From Paenibacillus sp. N3.4 (GTDB lineage Bacteria; Bacillota; Bacilli; Paenibacillales; NBRC-103111): DNA of 64,000 bases. Below, piece by piece: positions 52,683-64,000 of the stretch. The position numbers were made by a program, and so were the translations under genes. The notes under the pieces are model-generated. The model saw nothing but the letters and a program-made list of their open reading frames with translations. It searched no databases and was not told the DNA's origin. The DNA lies in NCBI RefSeq assembly GCF_008017805.1, contig NZ_VRTT01000038.1, forward strand, positions 1-64,000. Reading direction: 5' to 3'. How positions within the stretch are numbered: position 1 is the stretch's first letter; every line of letters starts with the position of its first letter.

Positions 52683-53053
52683 TTGATTATAGATGGTTCA
52701 TCCCATGCGAATGCTACAGTTACTAGAGCCGAATTTGCGACGATGTTAGTCAAAGCACTTGGTTTAACGTTAGAAGGTGCACCCAGCTTTAAGGACACCA
52801 AAGAGCACTGGGCGGCAGATGCGATTGCTACATTAAAAGCTAGTGGTATTATCAATGGCTACGAGGACGGAACATTCAAACCGAACCAGATAATATCTAG
52901 AGCGGAAATAGTGGTTATGCTCTCAAAGTAATGAACACTACATTAGTAAAAGACGCTAAGTTCGAGGATGTTTTAGGTCACTGGGCTGAGGCTGAGATTG
53001 ATACGTTATCCAATATGGGTATCGTAAAAGGTGCAACCGATGATTCATTCACT
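52683..53053 (+). pseudogene. SLH-domain fragment (C-terminal part of an S-layer-type protein), frameshifted
   Basis: The first frame reads ATVTRAEFATMLVKALGLTL, FKDTKEHWAADAIATLKASG and INGYEDGTFKPNQIISRAEI. After a one-base shift at ~52930 it continues FEDVLGHWAEAEIDTLSNMG and IVKGATDDSFTD. These are about two and a half SLH motifs (TRAE.., HWA..I, GYxDGTF.P), which anchor proteins to cell-wall polysaccharide. The N-terminal portion of the parent protein is absent. The end fuses to regulator copy 2 at the shared bases CACTGACG. Confidence 0.85.
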
Positions 53054-56000
53054 GACGAATGTGGTCTATACCTACCACAAACGGGATACGATTATCGGGA
53101 ATTTGAACCCGGCAGGCGTTCTAATTCAGTTAGAGAGAAAGCTTAACGAGCTTACCGATATTCGAATAACTGATTACGCTTACCTTTCTCCGGAACAAAC
53201 GGGCAGGATCAATCGTAGCCCGGAGAGGCGTAGCGACTTATATGCTTTAGGGATGATTTTATACGAAATGCTTGCAGGGAGCCTGCCATTTCGAGCACAG
53301 AGTAAGGAACAATGGGTGCATGCCCATCTTGCAATGATGCCAATTCCTCTGAGCAGGCTACGTCCGGAAATTACGGGCCCTCTCGAAGGTATGATTATGA
53401 AACTTTTGTCGAAGATGCCCGAGGAACGCTATCAGAGCGCTCACGGTGTGATAGTCGATTTACAACGGTGTGTCTCTTCTATAGAAGAGACAGGTGGAAT
53501 TGTTCCCTTCGAGATTGCCCGTGCAGACGATGACAGCCGCTTTCAGCTCCCGAATAGCCTCTTCGGACGCGAGGCGGAGGAGGTTCAGCTCTCCAAAGCT
53601 CTGGAACAGGCTCGTGCCGGCGGATGCGCATTTGTAATGGTGTCTGGAGGGGCAGGTAGCGGTAAGACCGCGCTCGTTCATCAGCTTCAAGGTTCTGTTA
53701 TACGGACAGGTGGCCGCTTCATTGCGGGCAAATGCGATCTGATGAATCGGGATATTCCGTTCTCGCAGATCCTAGAAGCGCTTCGAAGATTGATTTGGCA
53801 AGTGTGGAGCGAATCTCCAGAATCCATCGCAAGACTTAAAGTACGGTTAATGGAGGCATTAGGCCGCGGAGCGGGTGTTATTGCACAACTATTACCGGAA
53901 GCGGAGAAGCTCCTTGGTAATCTTCCTTCGGTAGAACGGCTGGGTCCTGCAGAAGCGGCCATTCGTTTCCGTCTGCTGCTTCCTATTTTCATACAAGTAT
54001 TTGCGGACAGCGGACATCCCCTTGTACTCTTTCTGGACGATCTACAATGGGCGGATCCTGCTACGATGGATGCCCTTCGTACGGTTGCACAAGACCCCAC
54101 CTTACATAGTTTATTATTGTTAGGTGCATTCCGGGAAGAGGCAGCACCGCACCAGATAGCGACCGAAGATCCCCGAGCAACGGCAACCGCATGGATAGAA
54201 AATTCATTCCCGCGGCATAAGACTTCAACTTCGCTTAGTGTGCAGCATATTGCGCTCGATCCTCTGACCTATATCGACGTTAGACAATTCGTATCGCATA
54301 TCGTTAAGGAAAATTCCGCTCGCATCCGAATGTTAGCGGAGTCTTTATACCACCGAACAGGTGGTAACCCGCTCTATCTACACCGTTTTCTGGACAGTTT
54401 GTACCGTGAAAAAAAACTATATTATGACGAGGAGAAATCCAATTGGGCCTGGGATACAGCAGTAGTTAAGCAAATATCCGAAGATCCTGACATTCTGCTT
54501 TTAGTCGGTACTCGTATCCGCATGCTGCCATCCGATACCATTGAACTGCTAGCCGTAGCGGCGGCTATCGGGCATCGATTCCGATTGTCGGCGGTCGCTG
54601 TGGCAAGCGGGCACTCTATGATTTATGCGAACCGGCTTTTACGCGTAGTCGAGGAAGAAGGGTTAATCTCGCAGGAGAATGATTCCAACGAAGCGGATAC
54701 AGACGAAGTTTACTATACTTTTCTGCATGACCGAGTGCAGCAGGCCGCTTATCAGACGGTTCACTAAACGCAACAAGCAGATCTGCACCTCAAGATCGGA
54801 CGTTCCATGAGTAGCCTTACATCGGATAGCTGGGACGAAGGGATATTTGATCGGGTTTACCACTTGAATTTAGGCAGCGAACGAATGGAAAGTCAAGCGG
54901 AAAAGCGGGAGTTAGCTGCATATAATCTCCAAGCTGCTTTGAAGTCGAAAGCGTCCACGGCTTTTGCCTCCGCCAAGAACTTCCTTGAGAAAGGCTTGCG
55001 TCTTGTCGAGAATGAGGAGCAGGGGCAGCATTCGCTAGCGTATCGGTTAATGCTGGAGTTGCCCGTATGCGAATATATGTGCGGAAGCGTCCACCGCGCG
55101 GAAGAGTTGCTCGATCAGCTACTGCTCCGCACCGTGGGCGTGGTTGAGCGCTCCCGTATTTACCTGATTCAAATCCCCATGTATGCCTATCTCAAAAAAG
55201 ATCGAACAGCCGTGGCTATTGGATTCAAGGCGCTTGAGGAAATCGGATTTCTGGTGCCGGAGAACCCCCCAAATGCCCTAATCAAGGAAGAAATGCGCCT
55301 GGTGCAAATCGCAATGACTAACATGCTTAACGAACCAGAGCTTGTGCCAAGCGACGATCCCCATGACCTTGCAATGTCCAATCTGGTCATGGCGATATCG
55401 ACATCGGTATTTTCATTAAGTTCTGAACGATCTGTCGTGTTATTTTCCAGATTCATTCGATTAAGCCTGAAGCATGAAAAAGGTAGTAGCGAGGCTTTTG
55501 CGTATATCCTTGCGGTTTACGGTGTCATTATTCTTGGGAATAAGAGCGTTGCTGTCCCAATAAGCCGTCAGTGCATGGATGCTGCTTTCCGAATAGCGTC
55601 ATCTTTCGAAAGTACGGATTTGTTATGCAAGTTGAGCTATTTTAGGGGAATCGCTGGACTACTGCACCAACCAGAAGAAAGTATCGTGTATTTCGAGCAA
55701 TCGATGCGTTATGGAATGGAATCCGCGAATTTGGTCTTTGTTAGCTTAGTGGCGTTTACGTGCGCGATTACCCACACTGGAGATTTGCATACCTTGTCTG
55801 CACGGATAACGAACTACGAAGATGTGACAAGGCAGCTTCTGGATGAAGTCACGAAGAACGCATTTCGAATCTCGCGATGGTATATCGCCCAATTGCAGGG
55901 GGGCAGCGGCGAGGACGAGGAAGTTGTATTGCCGGTGCAGAATGATGGATACAAGGGGACTATGAATAACGAAGTTTCTTATATTTATACGTGTAAAATA

Positions 56001-57365
56001 GAAGTCGCTTATTTGTTCGGACGGTACAAGGAAGCTCTGGAGTGGATAGAACAAGGGGAGTTCAATACCGCCAGACAGAATTGGTTGCAAGCTCGTAAGC
56101 AACATGTTTATCATGCGCTTACGCTTGCCGCTAGATATGCCGAGGCGCCAACGGAGGAACGTACAGGCATTCGGGCCAGATTGAGGAAGTTATTGCGGGG
56201 CATGAAGCAATGGTCCGGATACTATGGACAGAACACTTCGGTCTGCTTGCTCGTCTCGGCCGAGTTGCATAAGATTGAAGGGAATTCGGTCGCTGCCGCC
56301 AAAGGGTACGAAGATGCGATCCGTGAAGCGCAAAGCCTAGAAGACAGGTTGATGGAGGCGATCGCTTGCGAACGAGCTTCCATATTCTATCGGGAAGCGG
56401 GAAGCCGGAACGGAGCGGACGTGTTGATGGCGGATGCGTGCGTTGCTTATTCGGCGTGGGGGGCTTCGCGAAAGGCACAAAGGTTGCGAGAGGATTACCC
56501 AGGTCTACGGTTCTCAGGCGCCCAATCGCAATCGCAAGAAGACGGAATGGTGGCTGAAGGATTAGCTGGATTTGCGAAGGAGCGCGATAGGGTACCGACA
56601 ATCGGCGACGATAATGTGCTCATTAAACAAATTTTGGAAGGGTCGAGTACGGGGAGTGGCGAAGATGCCATGCATCGCTTCCTGGAATCGGCGATTCGTT
56701 ATTCGGGTGCGGAGAAGGGATACGTGATAACCAGTCACGAAGAGGGCTTTACGATAGAGGAGCAAGCGGGCGATCATAAGGATGTTCGGAATGAGGCTTC
56801 ATTCGTAGAGACCATCGTACGTTATGTCGCCGGGACTGGGGAACCGGTTGTGCAGGGCGATGCTTCGCGTAGCCTATTTACGACGGATGCCTATGCTCAT
56901 CGCAGTCTCCCGCTATCCATCCTCTGTATGCCGATTCTTTTTCCGGGACAGTCGCGGTCGTCCGTTCTGTATTTGGAGAATAACCTCCTCGCTGGCGTGT
57001 TCTCTACGAAGACACTAGAGGTGCTAGATCTCATGATCGCCCGAATGGTGTATGTGAGATCATTGAATCATTGGCGTCAACAGATTAGAGATTCAAACGA
57101 TATCGTTAGTCCTTCCACATTGTCTGTTCAAGATTCGCTGCTGTTCGTCGAAACGCTGACGACCCGCGAAATGGAAATGTTGTACGCATTGGCGGATGGC
57201 TTGTCTAACAAGGAAATCGCTTATCGGTTTGGGTTAACGGAAGGTACGGTCAAGAGTTACGTGTTCAACTTATACGGTAAGCTTGGGGCGAAACGACGAG
57301 CTCAGGCAATTGCGCGCGCAAGGGGAATGGGATTATTGGACCAGATATATGGCGTGAATAAATGA
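53050..57365 (+). pseudogene. Second copy of the giant LuxR-type regulator, 5'-truncated with a nonsense codon
   Basis: This copy matches the 41.5-kb gene throughout: pseudokinase remnant, Walker A GGAGSGKTALVHQLQ, Walker B LVLFLDDLQWAD, helical repeats, GAF and LuxR HTH. It begins at about residue 38 of that gene, joined to SLH-domain sequence, so it has no proper start. At 54765-54767 the codon GAA of copy 1 (QTIHETQQ) is TAA. Beyond it the frame is open to 57365, giving a possible 852-aa C-terminal product from ATG 54807 that lacks the ATPase but keeps GAF and HTH. It may be dead, or make a truncated constitutive or competing regulator. Confidence 0.85.
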
Positions 57366-57416
57366 TAAGCCAATAATTGGAGCGGACAACTGCTCTATTA
57401 TTGGCTTATTTTTTTT
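57364..57416 (+). terminator. Terminator after regulator copy 2
   Basis: ATAAGCCAATAATTGGAGC and GCTCTATTATTGGCTTA with a run of nine T, a slightly better stem than in copy 1. Confidence 0.87.
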
Positions 57417-57422
57417 TGCGCA

Positions 57423-57467
57423 ACTAACTTTCGTTAGTACTGTTGAGTTACGTGTAGGATATATACT
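57423..57467 (+). promoter_or_regulatory. Candidate LuxR-regulator operator and promoter for the giant surface protein
   Basis: The palindrome ACTAACTTTCGTTAGT is followed by TATACT at 57462-57467, with the same 31.5-base spacing as upstream of the P47-like operon. The region between the two elements has diverged, while palindrome and -10 box are kept. Confidence 0.5.
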
Positions 57468-57530
57468 TGATCTTCGGATGTAATATTGTGTAATCGTTCG
57501 GTAGAAATTAATGAGGAGGTTGAAGGGGAT

Positions 57531-60500
57531 ATGTTACGAAGGCGAGTACAGGGTATTAAGAAGTTAATGATTTGTCTACTCACATTGTCGTTGATTTCGC
57601 TTGGTACATGGTCAGTAGGTAATGTTCGGGAAGCGCAAGCTCAATCTTTCGGAGATTTTGAGTATTCTTTAGTTGGATCATTTGCCTATATTTCAAATTA
57701 TGTTGGAGTAGATGAAGTGGTTACTATCCCTGACAAAGTAGATGGGCATTCTGTAATTGGAATAGGTTATGAAGCCTTTTATTTAAAAAAATTAACGAGT
57801 GTGACGATTCCAGAAGGTGTATTAAGTATAGGTAGGTCTGCATTTGCTGGCAACCTATTAACGAGTGTGACGATCCCGAACAGTGTAACGACTATAGGAG
57901 CATCTGCATTTCTTCAAAACAAACTTACGAGTGTGACGATTCCAGAGGGCGGTAACGAGCATAGAGGAAAGCGCATTTCAGTACAACCAGTTAACGAGTG
58001 TGACGATTCCAGAGGGTGTAACGAGCATAGAGGAAAGCGTATTTCAGTACAACAAATTAGCGAGTGTGACGATTCCGAACGGTGTAACGAGTATAGGCGA
58101 TCGTGCATTTGAGTATAACCAATTAGCAAGCGTGACGATTCCGAACAATGTAACGAGTATAGGCAATGAAGCATTTTCGAATTGCAAATTAACGAGTGTG
58201 ACGATCCCGAACAGTGTAACGAGTATAGGGGGAAATGCATTTAGTCATAACCAATTAACGAGTGTGTCGATTTCGGAGAATGTAAAGAGCATAGAGGGTA
58301 GTGCATTTTCTAATAATGAATTAACGAGTGTGACAATTCCGAACGGTGTGACGAGTATAGGAGGAAATGCATTTCAGTACAACAAATTAACAAGTGTGTC
58401 GATTCCAGGGAGTGTAACGAGTATAGGAGAATATGCATTTCAATATAACCAATTAAAGAGTGTGACAATTCCGGTTGGTGTAACAAGTATAGGAGAATAT
58501 GCATTTCAGTATAACCAATTGACGAGTGCGACGATTCCGGTTGGTGTAACGAGCATAGGCAATCATGCATTTTCTTTTAACCAATTAACGAGTGTGACGA
58601 TTGCGAATAGTGTGACGAATATAGGGAAATTTTCATTTTATCATAACCAATTAACGAGTGTCACGATCCCAAGCAGTGTAACGAGCATAGGAGAATATGC
58701 ATTTAGTACGAACCTATTAACAAGTATTATTGTTGAAGGGGATTCAACCACAATAGGAGATACAGCGTTCAGTGGTAATCCAAACAGTACGATAATAGCG
58801 TTTGATCCTTCCCCCGCGAAGAACAATGCGAATAATTTTGGGTATCCATACCTCAATATTTTGTCTGCGGGAGTCAGTTATTCTCCTAACGGTGAATCCG
58901 TGGGTAAGCAATCGATGTCAATAAAGGTATCGGTAGCTATTCCTGATTCCATACCATCAGCCCATACGTATTACCAATGGTCATCAACGGAAACGGTACC
59001 AGAGGGGCCGAACGCGGGATGGGTAACGTTCACGAGCGAGGATTCCATTACTACGCCTCCTGCTGCAGGTACGTGGTATCTGTACGTTCGAGTAGACGAT
59101 CAGAATGAGAATCATACAGTCGGTTATTCCCATTCCAAAGCGTTTAAAGTTACTAATGCCTTGCTGCTGAGCGCACCGACGAATGTAATTGCGACCGCAG
59201 GTAATGGAACGGCGACGATTAGCTTCAATGCCCCAGTGAGTGACGGCGGTAGCGCGATCACGGGCTATACGGTTACGTCCAATCCGGGGGGATTCACAGG
59301 AACTTCTGCAACTGCGAGTCCGATCACAGTCACGGGACTGACGAATGGAACGGCGTATACGTTCACGGTAGTTGCGAAGAATGGTGCAGGCGATTCGGCG
59401 GCATCAGCAGCATCGGCTAGCGTCACACCCAATACGAAGGTAGTGCCAGGCGCGCCAACGAATGTAAAAGCGATCGCAGGTAAAGAAGCAGCAACGGTTA
59501 GCTTCAATGCCCCGGTGAGTGATGGCGGTAGCGCGATCACGGGCTATACGGTTACGTCCAAACCGGGAGGATTCACAGGAACCTCTACAACGGCGAGTCC
59601 GATCATAGTCAGAGGACTGGAGTTTGGAACGGCATATACGTTCACGGTAGTTGCGACGAATGCTGTAGGCGATTCGGCGGCATCAGTAGCATCGGCTAGC
59701 GTGACAGCCAATTCGAAGACATGGCCAGGCGCGCCGTGGGATGTAAGAGCGACCGCAGGTAAAGGAACGGCGACGGTTAGCTTCGAAGTCCCAACGGATG
59801 ATGGCGGGAGTGCGATCACGGGCTATACGGTTACGTCTAATCCGGGGGGATTCACAGGGACCTCTGTAACTGCGGGTCCGATCACAGTCACGGGACTGAC
59901 GAATGGAACGGCGTATACGTTCACGGTAGTCGCGAAGAATGCGATAGGAACCTCGGCGGCATCGGTCCCATCAGAACGTGTGATCCCTAGCGCAAATGAG
60001 GATTATACGTATGAATTAAATGCGATGCTAATGGCGACGATTACAGGTTATCGCGGAGTAGATAAAGTGGTTAATATCCCTGCTGAATTAGATGGGCATG
60101 CTGTAGTCGCATTAGGCCGGCAAGTATTTATGGGTAAAGATGTATCGAAGGTCACGATTCCGGTGGGTATAACGAGTATAGGAGAATTTGCATTTTATAA
60201 CTCCCAATTAACGAGTGTGACAATTCCGGTGGGTGTAACGAGTATAGAGCAATTTTCATTTTATGGCACCCAATTAACGAATGTAACGATTCCGGGAAGT
60301 GTAACGAGTATAGGAAAACTTGCATTTGCTAACTCCCAATTAACGAGTGTGACGCTTTCGGAGGGTGTTACTAGTATAGGAGAGAGTGCATTTTCTGATA
60401 ACCAATTAACAAGCGTCACGATCCCGAACAGTGTAACGAGTATAGGCAATAGTGCATTCATTACTAATAAATTAACAAGCGTCACAATCCCGAACAGTGT

Positions 60501-63500
60501 AACGAGTATAGGACAATCTGCTTTTAAATATAATCGATTAACAAGTGTGACGCTTTCGGAGGGTGTTACTAGTATAGGCAGGGAAGCATTTTCTAATAAC
60601 CAATTAACGAGTGTCACGTTCCCAAGCAGTATGAAGAGTATAGGTCTTAGTGCATTTGAGTACAACCGTTTTACAAGCGTGAGAATTCCAAAAAGTGTAG
60701 AGAGCGTAGGTATTTATGCTTTTGAAAATAATAGCCTATTAACAAGTGTTATTGTTGAAGGAGATTTAACTGCAATAGGGGCTCTAGCATTCGGAATGAA
60801 TTCAGACAGAAAAGGTACGATAATAGGGTTTAATCCTTCTACCGCGAAGGATTATGCTAATAATACTTGGTATCCTTTCCTTAATATTTTGTCTGCGGGA
60901 GTCAGCTTTTCTCCAAACGGTGAATCAGTGGGAAAACAATCTGTGTCAACAAAGATAACGGCAGCCATTCCTGATTCCACACAATCAGCCCGAACTTATT
61001 ACCAATGGTCATCAACGGAAACGGTACTAGAGTGGCCGAACGCGGGATGGGTAGCGTTCACGAGCGAAGATTCCATTACTACACCTCCTACTGCAGGTAC
61101 GTGGTATTTGCACGTTCGTGTTGACGACCAGAATGCAAGTCATGTAGCAGGATATTCTTATTCAAAAGCGTTTAAAGTGATTGCAGTGCCGAGCGCTCCG
61201 ACGAATGTAACGGCGAACGCAGGGAACGGAGTAGCAACAGTTAGCTTCGACGCCCCAGCGAGTAATGGAGGAAATGCGATCACAGGCTATACGGTCACGT
61301 CCAGTCCGGGAGGATTCACAGGAACCTCTGCATCCGTGAGTCCGATCACAGTGACGGGACTGACGAATGGAACAGCGTATACGTTCACGGTAGTCGCGAA
61401 GAATGGTGCAGGCGATTCCGCGTCATCGGAGGCGTCATCGAGCGTTACACCGACTGCGCCGATTGTTGTCGTGCCAGATGCTCCAACGAATGTAACAGCG
61501 ATTTCAGGTGATGGAGAAGCGACAGTTAGCTTTGACGCCCCAGCGAGTGATGGAGGAAGTGCGATCACGCAATATACGGTCACGTCCAGTCCGGGAGGAT
61601 TTACAGGAACCTCTGAAACCGCGGGTTCGATCACAATCACGGGACTGACGAATGGAACGGCGTATACGTTCACGGTAGTCGCGAGGAATATTATAGGCGA
61701 CTCCGCTGCATCGGCGAGTGAGACGCCCGTTGTGCCGAGCGGTGCGCCGAGCGCCCCAAGGAATGTAAGGGTGAGTGCAGGGAATGGAGAAGCGACAGTC
61801 AGCTTTGACGCCCCAGTCAGTGATGGCGGTAGTGAGATCTTCTACTATAAAGTCGCATCCGATCCGGGAAGATTCATAGGAACTTCTATGACCGCGAGTC
61901 CGATCACAGTGACAGGACTGACGAATGGAACTTCATATACATTCGTAGTATACGTGGAGAATTATGCAGGCTATTCGGCAATATCGGAGGCGTCAGCGAG
62001 TGTTACACCGACTGCACCGATTGTTGTGCCGAGTGCACCAGGCACGCCAATGAATGTAACAGCTACTGCAGGTAACGGAACGGCAACGGTTAGCTTCGAC
62101 GCCCCGGCGAATGATGGCGGGAGTGCGATTACGCTTTACACGGTTACGTCCAGTCCAGGGGGATTCACGAAAACTTCTGTAATCGCAAGTCCCGTTACGT
62201 TTACGGGACTGACGAATGGAACGGCGTATACGTTCAAGGTAGTCGCGAAGAACGGTACAGGCGATTCGGCGGCATCGGTGGCGTCAGCGAGTGTTACACC
62301 GACTGCGCCGATTGTTGTGCCGATTGCACCAGGCACGCCAACGAATGTAACGGCGACCGCAGGTAATGGAACGGCAACGGTTAGCTTCAACGCCCCGGCG
62401 AATGATGGCGGGAGTGCGATTACGCTTTACACGGTTACGTCCAGTCCAGGGGGATTCACGAAAACTTCTGTAACCGCAAGTCCCGTTACGTTTACGGGAC
62501 TGACGAATGGAACAGCGTATACGTTCAAGGTAGTCGCGAAGAACGGTGCAGGCGATTCGGCGGCATCGGTGGCGTCAGCGAGTGTTACACCGACTGCGGC
62601 GATTGTTGTGCCGAGTGCACCAGCCATGCCAACGAATGTAACGGCGACCGCAGGTAACGGAACGGCAACGGTTAGCTTCGACGCCCCAGCGAGTGATGGC
62701 GGGAATGCGATTACGCTTTACACGGTTACGTCCAATCCGGGAGGATTCACGGGAACTTCTGCAACCGCGAGTCCGATCACGGTCAGGGGACTGACGAATG
62801 GAACGGCGTATACGTTCACGGTAGTTGCGAAGAATGGTATAGGCGATTCGGCGGCATCGGAGGCGTCAGCGAGTGTTACACCGACTGCGGCGATTGTTGT
62901 GCCGAGTGCACCAGGCACGCCAACGAATGTAACGGCGACCGCAGGTAACGGAACGGCAACGGTTAGCTTCGACGCCCCAGCGAGTGATGGCGGAAGTGCA
63001 ATTACGGGCTATACGGTTACGTCCAGTCCGGGAGGATTCACGGGAACTTCTGCAACCGCGAGTCCGATCACAGTCAGGGGACTGACGAATGGAACGGCGT
63101 ATACGTTCACAGTAGTTGCGACGAATGGTGTAGGCGACTCCGCGGCATCATTGGCATCAGTGAGTGTGACGCCGATTAGTGTGCCAGGTGTGCCAGGTGT
63201 GCCAGGAGCGCCAACGAATGTAACAGCGACCGCAGGGAATGGAGCAGCGACCGTCAGCTTTGACGCACCGGTCAGTGATGGCGGTAGTGCGATCATGCTG
63301 TATACAGCCAAGTCAAGTCCGGGAGGATTTACAGGAACCTCTGCAACTGCGAGTCCGATTACAGTCACGGGACTGACGTATGGCACGGCATATACGTTCA
63401 CGGTAATTGCGACAAATGTAGTAGGCGACTCCGCGGCATCGGTGGCATCGGCGAGTGTGACACCCGTTGCGCCGATCGGTGTCGGTGTGCCGAGCGCTCC

Positions 63501-64000
63501 GAGGAATGTAACGGCGAGCGCAGGTAATGGCAAGGCAACGGTTAGCTTCGACGCACCGTTGAACGATGGCGGTAGTGCAATCACGGGGTATACGGTCACG
63601 TCCAATCCGGGAGGATTCACAGGAACCTCAGCAACCGCGAGTTCGATCACAGTCACGGGACTGACGAACGGCACGGAATATACGTTCACGGTAGTTGCGA
63701 AGAATGGGGTCGGATCAAGCGCAGCGTCCGCTCCGTCCAAGGCTGTTATGCCAAGAGGCAGTGGAGGTAGCGGCGGGTCGGGCGGTTCTGGTGGAAGCGG
63801 TGGAAATGGCGGAAGCTCCAACATTGACCCGATTCGCTCAACAAACGGGAATCTTACGCTTCCGTTAGGAAACTTGGCGAGATGAGCTTGGATGGCAAGA
63901 TCCTCATTACTGTTCCAGCTAATGCTTCAGACAAAGAATTGAAGATAACGATAGAAGAATTAAGTGAGATTCCTGGCCTGCTGGCGAATCATGAGGTGCT
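57531..64000 (+). pseudogene. Giant secreted LRR/FN3 repeat protein, two apparent frameshifts, runs off the window
   Basis: The start MLRRRVQGIKKLM (ATG 57531) follows GAGGAGGTTGAAGGGG and leads a signal peptide (LLTLSLISLGTWSVG...AQA). Then come BspA-type leucine-rich repeats of ~23 residues (LTSVTIPNSVTSIGxxAF), an Ig-like/PKD-like module (SAGVSYSPNGESVGKQS...TYYQWSSTE), three FN3 repeats, a second LRR block (~60.1-60.75 kb), a second copy of that module and nine more FN3 repeats. A Gly/Ser linker (~63750-63820) follows. An extra base near 57950 and another shift near 63883 break the frame; the sense goes on as MSLDGKILITVPANASDKEL to the window end. Without them one protein of >2100 aa is encoded. 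It is likely a cell-surface adhesin or matrix protein. Between the shifts lies an open frame of 1961 aa. Confidence 0.85.
62040..63180 (+). repeat. Tandem 291-bp FN3 repeats
   Basis: Four adjacent FN3 units repeat with an exact 291-bp period and very similar DNA (for example ACGAATGGAACGGCGTATAC in each). This indicates recent amplification or gene conversion within the array of 12 FN3 units. Confidence 0.88.

Larger units (their letters stand above)
53050..57475 (+). repeat. Copy 2 of the ~4.4-kb direct repeat
   Basis: See copy 1 at 41635-46060. The offset is about 11.4 kb. The left junction lies at CACTGACG, which both parents share, so short-homology recombination is a likely origin. Confidence 0.9.

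Noticed and set aside
59265..63824. Series of minus-strand ORFs (up to 271 aa) over the FN3 region
   Set aside because: They repeat with the FN3 units and are simply the antisense of a repetitive, stop-poor coding sequence.

Overview
The window looks like a chromosomal stretch of a spore-forming Bacillota, most likely Paenibacillaceae. This is inferred from GGAGG-type ribosome binding sites, a CotS-like spore-coat protein, Bacillus-style sulfur-salvage genes, SLH-domain remnants and the general flavour of the proteins. It is unusually rich in broken genes: single-base frameshifts, internal deletions and fusions of unrelated gene fragments occur from end to end. Either this is a genuinely decaying accessory region, or some one-base indels are assembly errors. 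Both readings are kept open in the entries.

Layout. (1) 1-2.5 kb: decayed spore-coat/polysaccharide genes (a CotS-family kinase-like protein, a truncated second copy, a possible GT2 scrap, a deleted DegT aminotransferase). (2) 2.4-12.7 kb: a chorismate-centred cluster with a LysR regulator, a 33-aa ORF, chorismate synthase, two PaaK-like adenylating ligases (plus a scrap of a third), DAHP synthase/chorismate mutase and a chorismate-lyase-like protein. Together these suggest production and activation of a 4-hydroxybenzoate-type acid. Embedded in it (5.0-7.0 kb) and repeated at 13.2-13.8 kb is an unrecognised module of small helical proteins, TPR proteins and a small membrane protein. One TPR protein ends in a cationic tetrapeptide-repeat tail. 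(3) 14.3-17.2 kb: a CPBP membrane protease gene split by a complete 1.69-kb insertion sequence with a T8 target duplication. (4) 17.4-21 kb: a glycosyltransferase followed by a graveyard of sugar-related fragments. (5) 21.1-39.7 kb: a sulfur-source salvage region resembling the Bacillus subtilis ytmI/yxe operons: HPr-like protein, LysR regulator, luciferase-like and NtaA-type monooxygenases, a dipeptide-type ABC transporter, a cystine-type ABC transporter, a DinB-like protein, a SolA-like oxidase and a GNAT acetyltransferase, with several decayed paralogues.

(6) 40.6-57.5 kb: a probable Tn7-like end with a tnsA pseudogene, followed by a 1468-aa regulator (kinase-like remnant, AAA ATPase, helical repeats, GAF, LuxR HTH) and an operon of three P47/OrfX-like (TULIP) proteins. 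P47/OrfX proteins are best known from botulinum neurotoxin loci. An MFS efflux gene with a truncated TetR gene lies next, between two tRNA-Ala fragments. Then comes a second, nearly identical copy of the giant regulator, fused at its 5' end to SLH-domain remnants and carrying a nonsense codon. (7) 57.5-64 kb: a giant secreted protein of BspA-type leucine-rich repeats and 12 fibronectin-III repeats, running off the window.

The most interesting proposal is that both giant LuxR regulators control the gene just downstream. Downstream of each regulator is the same 16-bp palindrome at the same distance from a TATACT -10 box, once before the P47-like operon and once before the giant surface protein.
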